A stretch of DNA of 47,014 bases from Bacteroidota bacterium (GTDB taxonomy: Bacteria > Bacteroidota > Bacteroidia > Chitinophagales > LD1). Both the position numbers and the translations under genes were made by a program. The stretch is from positions 1-47,014 of the forward strand of contig JAPLES010000025.1 of the NCBI GenBank assembly GCA_026391075.1, written 5' to 3'. The notes below the pieces were generated by a model. That model searched no databases. It was not told the DNA's origin and worked only from the letters and a program-made list of their open reading frames with translations. Positions 35,823-45,490 of this stretch are shown one piece after another (the stretch's first letter is position 1; each line of letters opens with the position of its first letter).

Positions 35823-36884
35823 TTACGCAATCGTTACTTCCTTCGAAAGATAAACATCCTGAATTGAATTCAACAACGCCACTCCTTCTTTAAGTGGTCT
35901 TTGAAACGCTTTGCGACCAGAAATTAATCCCATTCCTCCAGCGCGTTTATTGATAATGGCTGTTGCTACTGCTTCTGCTAAGTCAGTTGCGCCACTCGAA
36001 GCACCGCCTGAATTTATTAAGCCAACTCTTCCCATGTAACAGTTCGCTACTTGGTAACGACACAAATCAATAGGATGGTCTGTCGTTAATTCTGAATAAA
36101 CTTTTTTGTGTGTCTTACCAAAATTAAGCGCGTTGTACCCGCCATTGTTCTCAGGCAATTTCTGCTTGATGATATCTGCCTGAATCGTAACACCCAAATG
36201 ATTTGCTTGTCCCGTTAAATCAGCCGAAACATGGTAATCCTTTTCAGGAGTTTTGAATGCTGCATTGCGCGCATAGCACCAAAGAACAGTAGCCATTCCC
36301 AATTCATGCGCATATTCAAATGCTTTTGCTACTTCAACAATTTGTCGTTTCGATTCTTCGCTACCGAAATAAATGGTAGCACCTACGGCAGCCGCTCCCA
36401 TATTCCATGCATCGCGAATAGTGCCGAACATAATTTGGTCGTAAGAATTCGGGTAACTCAAAAATTCGTTGTGATTGATTTTTACAATGAACGGAATTTT
36501 GTGAGCATATTTTCTAGCAACGTTCCCTAACACACCATACGTAGTTGCCACTGCGTTGCAACCTCCTTCAATAGCCAGCTTCACAATATTTTCCGGGTCA
36601 AACATCGGAACGTTTGGCGCAAACGATGCACCAGCACTGTGCTCAATACCCTGGTCAACGGGAAGAATAGAAACATAGCCTGTTCCTCCTAAGCGACCGT
36701 GCTCTGCAATGAGCGAAAGGTTGCGAAGGGTTTGAATATTTCTGTTGGAATCTTTCCAGATGGTATCAATAAATTTTTTGCTGGGCAAATGCAATTGGTC
36801 TTTCGAAATTGTTTTCGATTGATGATTGAGCAAGTAGTTTGCTTTTTCTTCGCCTATTAGTTTTTCTATGTCTTCTCTTTTCAT
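35823..36884 (-). CDS. fbaB: Class I fructose-bisphosphate aldolase, FbaB/DhnA type
   Basis: 353 residues, matching E. coli FbaB in length. Motifs include [67 protein letters not shown] and [15 protein letters not shown] near the end, as in the archaeal-type Schiff-base aldolases. It cleaves fructose 1,6-bisphosphate in glycolysis and gluconeogenesis, in the cytoplasm. An in-frame ATG at 36971 would add 29 hydrophobic residues that no family member has and would overlap the divergent gene's leader, so the start at 36884 (MKREDIEKL) is preferred. accD follows on the same strand. Confidence 0.92.
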   Translation of the reverse strand: MKREDIEKLIGEEKANYLLNHQSKTISKDQLHLPSKKFIDTIWKDSNRNIQTLRNLSLIAEHGRLGGTGYVSILPVDQGIEHSAGASFAPNVPMFDPENIVKLAIEGGCNAVATTYGVLGNVARKYAHKIPFIVKINHNEFLSYPNSYDQIMFGTIRDAWNMGAAAVGATIYFGSEESKRQIVEVAKAFEYAHELGMATVLWCYARNAAFKTPEKDYHVSADLTGQANHLGVTIQADIIKQKLPENNGGYNALNFGKTHKKVYSELTTDHPIDLCRYQVANCYMGRVGLINSGGASSGATDLAEAVATAIINKRAGGMGLISGRKAFQRPLKEGVALLNSIQDVYLSKEVTIA

Positions 36885-37001
36885 GATGTAAAAAATTTGA
36901 GAAGCGAATGTAAAAAAAGGAGATAAACACAGCTTAAAAAATGAGCGTTGACCTAATTGCAATGCCATCAAAAGTTTTCAATTTATATATTGCGCTATAT
37001 T

Positions 37002-37940
37002 ATGAATGGCGTAACAGCGAAGGGAATCACAGTTTCTGATATTCAGAAATCTATTCTTAAAACCCTCTCTTACTTCGATATTTTTGACTATCCTCTCAAT
37101 CTTGATGAGTTGTATGAATACGCTTATCATTCGGGTTTGAGCAAAAAAGATTTTCAACTAAGTTTACAAGAATTAGTGGAGCAACAGATCTTGGTTTTCT
37201 CCGAAAATTTATATCACTTCAGTTCAAACAAAAACGTAGTAGCAATTCGTAAAGATTTGAATCAGCGAGCTGGTGAATTTTTACCCTACGCAAAAAAATA
37301 TTCGCAACTCATTTCAAAGTTTCCCTTTGTAGCAGCGGTTTTTATTACCGGTTCGCTAAGCAAAAATTGCATGCCCATAGATGGTGATGTAGATTATTTT
37401 ATTGTGGCAAAGCCAGCCAGATTGTGGGTTTGCCGATTGTTCTTAACCGTCTTCAAAAAAATATTTTTACTCAACTCCCGAAAATATTTTTGTGTCAACT
37501 ATTACCTCGATTCTGACTCGTTAAGAGTTCCTGACACCAATATTTTTACGGCTACTGAAATTGTTTTTGCCTTACCTGCTTCCAACCAGCTTTTATGCAC
37601 ACAGTTTTATAAAACAAATGAATGGACAAAAGAGTTTTATCCAAACAAACCACAACCCGAAGCCCTAGTTGAAAACGGGAACAACAATTTTATCAAAAAC
37701 ATTTTAGAGAAAATATTTTCCGGTTCATTGGGAGAAACTTTGGATGAACTAAGTTTCAAACTTTTTGTTTGGCGTTGGAAAAGAAAATTCTCCTGGATGA
37801 CCACAGAAATGTTTGATGTGAATTTGCGCTCTGCTAAAAACACATCAAAACATCATCCACTAGGCTTTCAGTTTAAAGTGTTGAAAGCCTATGAAGAACG
37901 AATAATATCGCTTGAAGAAAAATTGGGAACTAGTTTATAA
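37002..37940 (+). CDS. Nucleotidyltransferase-like protein with helical N-terminal domain
   Basis: 312 residues from the preferred start (an alternative ATG lies at 36957). The first 85 residues look like a winged-helix domain (ITVSDIQKSILKTLSYFDIFDYPL). Then FITGSLSKN (Gly117, Ser118) and IDGDVDYFIV (Asp127, Asp129, Asp131) match the GS...D.D active-site pattern of the MNT/polymerase-beta nucleotidyltransferase superfamily. The C-terminal third is helical and unassigned. The stop codon overlaps the next start codon by one base (TAATG), so it is translationally coupled to the radical SAM gene. The substrate is unknown. Confidence 0.72.
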   Translation: MNGVTAKGITVSDIQKSILKTLSYFDIFDYPLNLDELYEYAYHSGLSKKDFQLSLQELVEQQILVFSENLYHFSSNKNVVAIRKDLNQRAGEFLPYAKKYSQLISKFPFVAAVFITGSLSKNCMPIDGDVDYFIVAKPARLWVCRLFLTVFKKIFLLNSRKYFCVNYYLDSDSLRVPDTNIFTATEIVFALPASNQLLCTQFYKTNEWTKEFYPNKPQPEALVENGNNNFIKNILEKIFSGSLGETLDELSFKLFVWRWKRKFSWMTTEMFDVNLRSAKNTSKHHPLGFQFKVLKAYEERIISLEEKLGTSL

Positions 37941-39397
37941 TGAGCGCGCGCATTCTGTTTACTCATTCTTACTTTATGCGTTTCGACCCCAAACAGTGGG
38001 CGCTGAAACAACCCTATCCCCCTTTAGCAACCATACTAGCAGCCGCTGTGCTACGCGAAAAAGGATATGACGTAAAGTTGTTCGACACCATGTTTGTGCA
38101 GTCGCCCGATGAAATCATTCCTCTGTTGGATTCTTTTGAGCCCGACTATTTGGTGATTTACGATGACGGTTTTAATTACCTTACTAAAATGTGCCTGACT
38201 AACATGCGCGAAGCTGCATGGAAAATGAGTGAGTATGCACATGCCCGCAATTGCAAAGTGATTATTTCAAGTTCAGATTCAACCGATCATTTTGAAGATT
38301 ACCTCAACCACAATGCTGATTTTATTATGCTTGGCGAAGCCGAGCAAACACTTTTAGAGCTAGTGAGCAATTCTGAAAGTTTTGAAAGCATAAATGGACT
38401 TGCTTACAAAAAGGAAAATGAAATTGTAAAAACAAATCCGAGAACATTATCCAAAGAATTGGATTCATTTCCTCTGCCGGCATGGGATTTAGTAGATGTG
38501 GAAGCCTATCGAAAAATTTGGCTCAGCCGCTGGAATTATTTTGCGTTGAACGTAGCCACAACTCGCGGCTGTCCATATAAATGCAACTGGTGTGCAAAGC
38601 CAATTTACGGCAATGCATACAACATGCGCAGTCCGCAACATGTAGTGAATGAATTGAAATTTTTGAAAGAGAATTACAACTACGACAAGATTTGGTTTTG
38701 CGATGATATTTTTGGTTTACGAAGAAATTGGGTGATTGAATTTGCCGAACTAGTCAAAAAAGAAAATCTGGATTTCAGATACAAAATTCAATCGCGTGCC
38801 GATTTGCTGGTGCAGGATAAATATGTAGAAGCGTTGGCAGATTCAGGTTGTTACCAAGTGTGGATGGGTGCAGAAAGCGGCTCGCAAAAAATTTTGGATG
38901 CCATGGAGAAAGGTACGACTGTACAGCAAATACGTGATGCAAATAAAATGCTAAAGCAACATGGAATTGAATCAGCTTTCTTTTTGCAGTTCGGTTATTT
39001 GGGAGAGACTATTGAAGATGTAAAACAGACAATTGACTTGCTCAACGAATGTTTACCCGAAGATATTGGCGCATCGGTTTCTTATCCTTTGCCCGGTACT
39101 GGTTTTTACGAAACCGTAAAAAAGGATTTGTATCAAAAATCAAACTGGACAGATTCGGATGAGTTGGCGTTAATGTTTAAGAATACTTACACACCCGAAT
39201 TTTACAAACAACTTCACTGCTACGTGCACAAAAATTATCGCAAACATCAGGCGTATGAAGCCATTGGAAATATTTTTTCTTCTGCTCCAAGTTTTAAAAA
39301 GTTGAAACGTGCTGCTTCCGCAGCTTATTATATTCCAACTGCTTTTATTGAAAAGCAAAAGCTGAAAAAAATTGAACATGCAGCCGCAACCCTTTGA
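37940..39397 (+). CDS. B12-binding-type radical SAM protein
   Basis: 485 residues. The N-terminal Rossmann-like domain of the cobalamin-binding type (about 1-140; PYPPLATILAAAVLREKGYDV and FIMLGEAEQTLLEL) lacks the DxHxxG cobalamin-ligand motif. The radical SAM domain (about 195-420) has the cluster motif CPYKCNWC with Cys211, Cys215 and Cys218, and GAESGSQKILDAMEKG. The class includes BchE-, HpnP/HpnR- and methyltransferase-type enzymes that act on lipids, pigments or unactivated carbon. The last 60 residues are basic. It overlaps the methyltransferase gene by 26 bp and has a paralogue two genes later. The substrate is unknown. Confidence 0.88.
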   Translation: MSARILFTHSYFMRFDPKQWALKQPYPPLATILAAAVLREKGYDVKLFDTMFVQSPDEIIPLLDSFEPDYLVIYDDGFNYLTKMCLTNMREAAWKMSEYAHARNCKVIISSSDSTDHFEDYLNHNADFIMLGEAEQTLLELVSNSESFESINGLAYKKENEIVKTNPRTLSKELDSFPLPAWDLVDVEAYRKIWLSRWNYFALNVATTRGCPYKCNWCAKPIYGNAYNMRSPQHVVNELKFLKENYNYDKIWFCDDIFGLRRNWVIEFAELVKKENLDFRYKIQSRADLLVQDKYVEALADSGCYQVWMGAESGSQKILDAMEKGTTVQQIRDANKMLKQHGIESAFFLQFGYLGETIEDVKQTIDLLNECLPEDIGASVSYPLPGTGFYETVKKDLYQKSNWTDSDELALMFKNTYTPEFYKQLHCYVHKNYRKHQAYEAIGNIFSSAPSFKKLKRAASAAYYIPTAFIEKQKLKKIEHAAATL

Positions 39398-40169
39398 TGC
39401 TTACGCTAAAAATTACGATGCAAATTTTACCTATACCAGTATTGGCAGAATGCAGCGTGGCTTTGTGATAGGTTGGTTAGCACGCTATTTAACTTCACCC
39501 AAGAAAATTTTAGAAATAAACTGTGGCACTGGTGAAGATGCTTTGCAGTTGGCACTGCTTGGTCATTCGGTTATAGCTACCGATGCATCTGAAAAAATGA
39601 TTGAAGAAGCGCGACAAAAGAAATTTAGAAATCAGATTTCAGACATCCGATTTGAATGCGCAAATTTCAATTCGCTGAAAGAAAAGTTCAACTCCAATAA
39701 GTTCGATTTAATTTTTTCCAACTTTGGCGGATTGAATTGTGCAGATAAAGTTGAATTAAAGAAGCTTAGTGCAGATTTTGCTGCGTTGCTGAATGAAAAT
39801 GGGAAGCTTTTTTTTGTGATTATGGGTAGCGCGTGTAAATGGGAACAACTATATTTTCTACTGAAAGGAAATATTGAAAAAGCATTTCGAAGAAAAAGCA
39901 GCGCAGGAATTCGCACACAAATTAGCGATGTAACATTTAACACGCACTATTATTCACCATCAGAAATGAAAACCATTTTTGGAGAAAATTTCGATTTAGA
40001 ATTTAAGCGAGCGGTAGGGCTTTTTGTTCCGCCTTCGTACTTGCAGCAATTTTTCGAAAACAAACTTTGGCTGCTAAAAATCTTGGGCTTATTCGATTAT
40101 GCCTTCACTAATTTTTCTTTCCTGGCAAATTGGGGAGATCATTATGTGATTGTGCTAAACAAGAAATAG
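39372..40169 (+). CDS. Class I SAM-dependent methyltransferase
   Basis: 265 residues. FDAYAKNYD precedes motif I at ILEINCGTGED (46-56), then VIATDASEKMIEEA (acidic Asp71 after strand 2) and LIFSNFGGLNC (strand 4 region). This is the methyltransf_11/25 fold acting on a small molecule or lipid. The start overlaps the preceding radical SAM gene by 26 bp, and a second ATG two codons later is equally possible. It is sandwiched between two radical SAM paralogues in one operon, so it probably acts in the same pathway. The C-terminal half (about 150-265) is less conserved, with hydrophobic helices that may contact a membrane substrate. Confidence 0.85.
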   Translation: MNMQPQPFDAYAKNYDANFTYTSIGRMQRGFVIGWLARYLTSPKKILEINCGTGEDALQLALLGHSVIATDASEKMIEEARQKKFRNQISDIRFECANFNSLKEKFNSNKFDLIFSNFGGLNCADKVELKKLSADFAALLNENGKLFFVIMGSACKWEQLYFLLKGNIEKAFRRKSSAGIRTQISDVTFNTHYYSPSEMKTIFGENFDLEFKRAVGLFVPPSYLQQFFENKLWLLKILGLFDYAFTNFSFLANWGDHYVIVLNKK

Positions 40170-40181
40170 TATTTTCAAAAA

Positions 40182-41573
40182 GTGAAAATTTTACTTACCC
40201 ACGCTTACTTTTTAAATGACGACCCGAAGGAGAAGGTGATAATGAAACCCTATCCGCCTTTGGGCATTTTGTATGTGTCAGCATATTTGGAACAACACGG
40301 TTTTCAGAACGAAGTATTCGATTCTACTTTTTCGAATTTCGAAACACTCCAAAAACAAATTCTCGAAACGCAACCTGATGTGATTGGAGTTTACACCAAC
40401 TTGATGACGAAGTTGAATGTGCTGAAGTTGATTCAGTTTGTGCGCGTGCAAAAAAATCTTTCCACTAAAATTATTCTTGGCGGACCTGAAGTGCGCCATC
40501 ATAAGGAAAAATTTTTAGAATATGGTGCCGATGTAATTGTGTTTGGTGAGGGTGAAGTGACTATGCTGGAGTTGATGAAACATTTCTCTTCGCCCAATCA
40601 AAAAACAGATTCACTAAAACACATTACGGGAATTGCTTTTAAAAATGAAGAAGCCAACGCAATTGTAAACGAAGACCGTGAACTGATTGCAGAATTAGAT
40701 ACACACCCGCAACCGAACAGAAGCAAAATTGATTTGCAAAAATATTTCGACACGTGGAAGAAACACCACGGTCAGAGTGTGGTTTCGCTGAGCACTATGC
40801 GCGGTTGTCCTTACGATTGTAAGTGGTGTAGCCGTGCAGTTTACGGTCAATCGTATCGTAGACGAAGCCCAGCGAAGGTGGTTGATGAAATGCAATGGCT
40901 TAAAGAAAACTATCAGTTCGATATGATTTGGTTTGTGGATGATGTGTTCACTGTAAATTATCCATGGTTGCGCGAGTTTGCTGCAGAGTTAGAAAAACGA
41001 AAACTGAAAATGCCTTACGAAATAATTACACGAGCCGACCGATTAAACGAATCAATTATTCAAACACTAAAACAAAGCGGTTGTCACCGTGTTTGGATTG
41101 GTGCCGAAAGCGGTTCACAAAAAATTATTGATGCCATGAGCAGACGCGTGAAGGTGGAGCAGGTACGTAACATGATTCAGCTTTCGCAACAACACGGTAT
41201 GCAGGCGGGAACATTTATTATGCTTGGCTATCCCGGTGAAACGCAAGACGACATTGCAGAAACCATTCATCACTTGAAAGTTTCTGACCCTGATATTTTC
41301 ACGCTTACTGTTGCGTATCCTATTAAAGGAACTCCGCTTTATACCGAAGTGCAAAATGATTTTATTCAGCCTTTGCCATGGGAAAGTTCGAGCGATAGAG
41401 ATATTGATTTCAAGCGCACCTATAACCGAAAATTTTATGATTATGCGATTCGCTGGGTGAATAATGAAGTGGCTTTGCACAAAGCACAAAAAACAAAAAC
41501 GATTTCTAAAATTCCGATGCTAAAAATTAAATCAGTTGCTGCGCAAGTTGGAATGGCGTTCTATAAAAATTAA
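40182..41573 (+). CDS. B12-binding-type radical SAM protein, paralogue
   Basis: 463 residues, starting with GTG. The N-terminal domain opens KILLTHAYF, like the paralogue at 37940, with PYPPLGILYVSAYLEQHGF and VIVFGEGEVTMLEL. The radical SAM motif is CPYDCKWC (Cys209, Cys213, Cys216), followed by GAESGSQKIIDAM and GYPGETQDDI. It shares the same overall layout and many exact motifs with the earlier gene, indicating an old duplication. The GTG start is supported by its position right before KILLTHAYF, which aligns with the paralogue's N-terminus. It is the last gene of the plus-strand operon, and its stop codon overlaps the convergent radical SAM/SPASM gene by 4 bp. Confidence 0.88.
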   Translation: MKILLTHAYFLNDDPKEKVIMKPYPPLGILYVSAYLEQHGFQNEVFDSTFSNFETLQKQILETQPDVIGVYTNLMTKLNVLKLIQFVRVQKNLSTKIILGGPEVRHHKEKFLEYGADVIVFGEGEVTMLELMKHFSSPNQKTDSLKHITGIAFKNEEANAIVNEDRELIAELDTHPQPNRSKIDLQKYFDTWKKHHGQSVVSLSTMRGCPYDCKWCSRAVYGQSYRRRSPAKVVDEMQWLKENYQFDMIWFVDDVFTVNYPWLREFAAELEKRKLKMPYEIITRADRLNESIIQTLKQSGCHRVWIGAESGSQKIIDAMSRRVKVEQVRNMIQLSQQHGMQAGTFIMLGYPGETQDDIAETIHHLKVSDPDIFTLTVAYPIKGTPLYTEVQNDFIQPLPWESSSDRDIDFKRTYNRKFYDYAIRWVNNEVALHKAQKTKTISKIPMLKIKSVAAQVGMAFYKN

Positions 41574-42652
41574 TGTGCGCTGCAACAGCGCGAGCAAGCG
41601 GGAAGTAGACCGCCAACACTAACTAAATCCTTTCTGAAAGTAGAAGCCACCTTACTGTTCCAGATTTCTTTCAAATTATTTTGGTATAAATTTCCTGTAG
41701 TTACCTGATAACATCTGCTATGCGCAGGAATTACATTGCCATCTGTTTTTATCATGATATTGCTGAAAGCATCATTGCAAAAATTGCCAATAGGATTCTC
41801 CGTTTCATAGTAGGACTTCAAATCATTCTCACTTTTCAAATCAGGAATAAACAAAGCCGGGAAGCCAAAGTTTTCGGACTTCAACTTTTGATATTCCTTC
41901 CACAACGTCTGCAAATTGTAATTCGTCAGATTCACTTCTTCTACATTTGAAGCAGAGGTAAAATACTTTTCACCAAACAATGCGTTGTGCTTTTGCGCCA
42001 TTAAATCTGTAACGTACACAGTATGCATAAAACCCATTTGCTTGATTTTTACAGCGCGAAAAATTTCTGCTAACTCAATCAACCTACCAATGTTCCATTC
42101 GGTAATGGCACAGTAAACTGAAACTTCCGGAGCATTGGGCAACGACAAAATTTTGCTAATTCCTTCAAAGGCTTTTTCAAACGACTGCTTATGCCCTCGA
42201 ATAAAATTGTGGATGTCAGCAGGTCCATCAAGCGATACATTTAACTCTTTCAAACCTGCTTTACACAAATCCTCCGCCTGCTTTGCTAATTGCAATCCGT
42301 TTGTTGTAAGCGATGTGAAAATATTTTTTGACTGTGCATACGCTAATGATTCTAGGAGATGCGGATACACACTCGGCTCTGTAAAAGCATAGCCAAGTTT
42401 AGCTTTGGGGAAATAAGAAGCAGTTTGGTCAATGATGTTCTTCAACAAACCTATAGGCATGTTTATAGGCTGCGCACCCATCATGTGTTGGTAAAAATTA
42501 CTGTCTGTTGTTTTAGTGCCAACGTCACACATTTTGCAATGCAGATTGCAGGCGTTGTTTACGCATAGAATTATCCAAGAAGGATTGTATAACAACTTCC
42601 GCGGATAGAATTTCGCGTTTACTTTCTTAATAGCTCCTTTTATAGTTGGCAT
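41570..42652 (-). CDS. Radical SAM/SPASM domain protein
   Basis: 360 residues. The radical SAM motif CNLHCKMC (Cys35, Cys39, Cys42) is followed by TEPSVYPHLLE and TNGLQL, and by LNVSLDGPADIHNFIRG. The C-terminus has a SPASM-like set of Cys (IGNFCNDA, HSRCYQV, PACSRCCSAH) for auxiliary clusters, with TDGNVIPAHSRCY. Known members mature peptides, act on sugar nucleotides or modify lipids. Here the neighbours are glycosyltransferases and an SGNH protein, so a glycan or lipid substrate is plausible but unproven. Its start overlaps the SGNH stop codon by 1 bp. Confidence 0.88.
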   Translation of the reverse strand: MPTIKGAIKKVNAKFYPRKLLYNPSWIILCVNNACNLHCKMCDVGTKTTDSNFYQHMMGAQPINMPIGLLKNIIDQTASYFPKAKLGYAFTEPSVYPHLLESLAYAQSKNIFTSLTTNGLQLAKQAEDLCKAGLKELNVSLDGPADIHNFIRGHKQSFEKAFEGISKILSLPNAPEVSVYCAITEWNIGRLIELAEIFRAVKIKQMGFMHTVYVTDLMAQKHNALFGEKYFTSASNVEEVNLTNYNLQTLWKEYQKLKSENFGFPALFIPDLKSENDLKSYYETENPIGNFCNDAFSNIMIKTDGNVIPAHSRCYQVTTGNLYQNNLKEIWNSKVASTFRKDLVSVGGLLPACSRCCSAH

Positions 42653-43644
42653 TACCTCAGTTCATTTTGAAGTGTTGAAGAAAGAAAATCAGCGATAACC
42701 TTTTGTCCTTTTGTGTTCAAATGAATGTCGTTTTGATAGTAGAGTAAATTACCTGAAGAATCTATTTGGTGAAATAGTTGTAGCGGATGCAGAATTTCAA
42801 TTTGCTCAGCTTTCAACTTCTCTTTTATAAAAGAGTAAAGCACGAAGTTGTTTTTTTGGAAAACAGCGTTACTGGTGAATTGCGCTCCAACACTTACCAT
42901 TTTGTTCAAATAATCTTCGTTTACCTGCGCGCAATGTGGAATAAGCAACACAATTAGCTGAGCATTTTCATTTCTAGTTAACTTGCTTAATTCCTCCAAT
43001 CCATCTACCAGTTCTTCAGCATCTACTTCTCTTCCATTTTTGAGCAGGACAGAATTTTCAATCAACAACGGTTCTGCCTGTAACAATAATTTTTCGCGGT
43101 TCGAAAATTCTTTTGGTGAAAATTTTTCTTCATTACGATACTGATCATGAATGGGATTAATGCCTAGCGAGTTTTTTAATTGGCCAGCTTTATAATTGAT
43201 ATAACGCAAAAACAGGGAACGATCAGTGAGCCACCAAAATATTTTTCTGGTCATCGAAATATTTCCATCAAGTGGTTTTCGAATATCAAACAAATCATTG
43301 CCCACATAAATCTGATAAATAACAACAGACGGCTTGAATCGTTCAATTCTATTCTTCGCAATACATTTCGTTTCCCGAATTCCCGTACCCGGAATTGCTG
43401 CATTAATGAAATCGAATGGAGGAAACAAGAGTTGAAGTTTGCCTACGTAACTAGCGGTATCTGCACTAAACGAATCACCTAGTACAAGAATTTTTTTTCT
43501 GCCGTTTACCAGAAGTCCATCTTTTGAATTTAATGCCTGTAGTTCTGTGGAGTAAAAATCGAACCATTGCATTCGGTAAACTAGCTCTGCAATGCCTAAA
43601 GCAAAGAACACACTTATTGAAAGCAGAAATATTTTCTTAATCAT
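42652..43644 (-). CDS. SGNH-type hydrolase/acyltransferase-like protein with membrane anchor
   Basis: 330 residues. One N-terminal membrane segment or uncleaved signal (about 3-22) precedes the SGNH core: GDSFSAD with Ser58, PGTG at 85-88, VGND at 114-117 and the Asp/His site DIHLNTKG (about 306-313). This resembles AlgX/AlgJ-like or SGNH O-acyl enzymes that act on exported polysaccharides. It is therefore expected outside the inner membrane, as a deacylase or acyltransferase on a glycan. Overlaps of 4 bp with the gene before it and 1 bp with the gene after it indicate tight coupling with the glycosyltransferase and SPASM genes. Confidence 0.82.
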   Translation of the reverse strand: MIKKIFLLSISVFFALGIAELVYRMQWFDFYSTELQALNSKDGLLVNGRKKILVLGDSFSADTASYVGKLQLLFPPFDFINAAIPGTGIRETKCIAKNRIERFKPSVVIYQIYVGNDLFDIRKPLDGNISMTRKIFWWLTDRSLFLRYINYKAGQLKNSLGINPIHDQYRNEEKFSPKEFSNREKLLLQAEPLLIENSVLLKNGREVDAEELVDGLEELSKLTRNENAQLIVLLIPHCAQVNEDYLNKMVSVGAQFTSNAVFQKNNFVLYSFIKEKLKAEQIEILHPLQLFHQIDSSGNLLYYQNDIHLNTKGQKVIADFLSSTLQNELR

Positions 43645-44687
43645 TTTGCAAAGAGTAACTTGTTGTACAAATCTATATAGTCAGCTACTGTTTGCTGAAT
43701 GAAAGTTGTTTCTATTGGGGTAAAAGTTTTTACGGTTTGCAAAACATCTACACAATTATTTGCCAACTCTTGTGTTGAATTTCCGATGAATGAGTTCTGT
43801 TCATTTGCTATTCCTACTTTGTGCGAAACAATTTTCATTCCGCTCCACAATGCCTCGGCAAATACATAGCCATACGATTCAAATTTAGAAATGTGTAAGA
43901 GGATTTTACTTTGTTGCATCAATTGCAAAATTTCCGGCCGTTGCAAATGTCCTTTGAAATTTATGTTGTTTGATAAATTTAGCTGCTTCACTTTTCCTTC
44001 CAGTTCATTTCGCAACAATCCATCTCCGGCAATTATTGCATTGACTTTAGGAAAATCATTTTTCACCAGAGCCACTACTTCAATAAACTCATTCAGGTTT
44101 TTTACTTGGTTCAAAGAACCAACAGCTAGAATATCGACAGTTCGTTTGCCAGCATTAAACTCCGGAAATTCATTTTTATCGATTCCCCATGGAATAATTT
44201 TGTGCACTACCTTTTGCGTAGTAGCATTTAAGGTATTTGCATGAAAATTTGAAAGTGCTACTAACTTTTGCTTGCTAAGCGAAAGAACTTTTAAATAATT
44301 ATTTGAGGGTAAAACATCTTGCCCCATCATAGTAGTGAGATATGGGATTGAATATTTGCGCGCAAAGTAATTTCCCACAAGCATTGTATCCTGTAACCAA
44401 AAACTGTGTACCACATCTATTTTACATTCTTGATTAATCTTTTTCAAAAGCGCTGTCGCCTTCAACCATGTAAATGGTTTGGCAACAATAGCATTGTTAC
44501 CACCGCAACTATAAACGTTCACAAGATGCCATTGGTAATTTTTCTTTTCAGGGTATTCCAGTGCAACAACAGTCACTTTAAAATTTTGTTGCGCTAAATG
44601 TTTTGCAAACAGCTGCAAAGGCGGAATACAAGAAGCATCATTTTCATCTTTTGCAAAACCCGGTGTAATAAAAACAACGTGTTTCAT
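43641..44687 (-). CDS. GT4 family glycosyltransferase
   Basis: 348 residues, GT-B fold. The N-terminal half has the GT4-like HVVFITPGFAKDEND loop and HSFWLQDTM. The C-terminal half has ILAVGSLNQVKNL, AGDGLL and the EX7E motif, Glu270 to Glu278 in FESYGYVFAEALW, that marks retaining GT4 enzymes. It transfers a sugar from a nucleotide sugar to an unknown acceptor, at the cytoplasmic face of the inner membrane. It overlaps both neighbours by 4 bp. Confidence 0.9.
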   Translation of the reverse strand: MKHVVFITPGFAKDENDASCIPPLQLFAKHLAQQNFKVTVVALEYPEKKNYQWHLVNVYSCGGNNAIVAKPFTWLKATALLKKINQECKIDVVHSFWLQDTMLVGNYFARKYSIPYLTTMMGQDVLPSNNYLKVLSLSKQKLVALSNFHANTLNATTQKVVHKIIPWGIDKNEFPEFNAGKRTVDILAVGSLNQVKNLNEFIEVVALVKNDFPKVNAIIAGDGLLRNELEGKVKQLNLSNNINFKGHLQRPEILQLMQQSKILLHISKFESYGYVFAEALWSGMKIVSHKVGIANEQNSFIGNSTQELANNCVDVLQTVKTFTPIETTFIQQTVADYIDLYNKLLFAK

Positions 44688-45490
44688 ACCGTTGGCTTTT
44701 TAATAACTAACCAATGAAATGGAGACTGGTAGATATCAATGGTGGTCAAAAATTTATTCCAATACTTATTGGGGGAATAAAAAATTTGAGGGAAGTAGGT
44801 CTTCACCTCCTGCCATGAATGATGGTAATAATAACTCTTCATTGCGCTTGAATTGATCCGTTCAAAATATTCTTCAGAACGTTTTTTTGCGCCTGCAATT
44901 TCATGTGGTGCATAAAATGGCGAATCGAGCAAATGAATTTCTCCATCCTCTTTTAGGATTTCAAAAAGTCGTTGCAACAAACTTTGCAACGATTCAAAAT
45001 ACTGTAAGCTGGCATTCAAAACAATTACATCAAAATATTTTTTAGGCAAATTGGTTTCATACAAATTAGCGTAGAGCCAAAAAATATTCTCGCCATTAAA
45101 AACTTCTGCTGCTTGTTTTAGTTCATTTAGATTAATGTCTAAGCCAAAAACATTTGCCGCTGGGCAAGCCCGTTTCATCGCATTGCTAAACCATCCATTA
45201 CCTGACCCAATTTCCAAAATATTTAAAGGTTCATTTTTCTTTTTTAAGTAGTTGCAAAGTCTTGTGGAAGAATTATTTCTCATTCGCCACATTTTCCAAT
45301 TTGGCTTTCCCTTTTCTACTGCTGGAAGATTCTTTACTGTCGTGTTAGAAAATAGCCACCCTTCCTTTTCGCGAGTTTGCAGATAGGTCATTTCAAAATG
45401 GGGATTCAAAGGAGAAAGTATATACACCCCGTTTTGTAATACAGCATCGTTCAAAAAAATCGGTTCCTTCATTTTATTTTTTTGAAACAA
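44684..45490 (-). CDS. Class I SAM-dependent methyltransferase
   Basis: 268 residues. Motif I is ILEIGSGNGWFS (about 91-102), then VFGLDINLNEL, ANLYETNLPKKYFDVIVLNASLQYF, and LKEDGEIHLLDSPF, which is the methyltransf_11-type order. The first 80 residues are poorly conserved. The start overlaps the upstream membrane glycosyltransferase by 17 bp; Met7 (45472) would leave 1 bp between the genes and is an alternative. It probably acts in the same pathway as the neighbouring glycosyltransferases. Confidence 0.83.
   Translation of the reverse strand: MFQKNKMKEPIFLNDAVLQNGVYILSPLNPHFEMTYLQTREKEGWLFSNTTVKNLPAVEKGKPNWKMWRMRNNSSTRLCNYLKKKNEPLNILEIGSGNGWFSNAMKRACPAANVFGLDINLNELKQAAEVFNGENIFWLYANLYETNLPKKYFDVIVLNASLQYFESLQSLLQRLFEILKEDGEIHLLDSPFYAPHEIAGAKKRSEEYFERINSSAMKSYYYHHSWQEVKTYFPQIFYSPNKYWNKFLTTIDIYQSPFHWLVIKKPTV

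Noticed and set aside
36885-36971. fbaB start at 36971
   Set aside because: The added 29 residues are absent from FbaB proteins and would overlap the divergent gene's leader.
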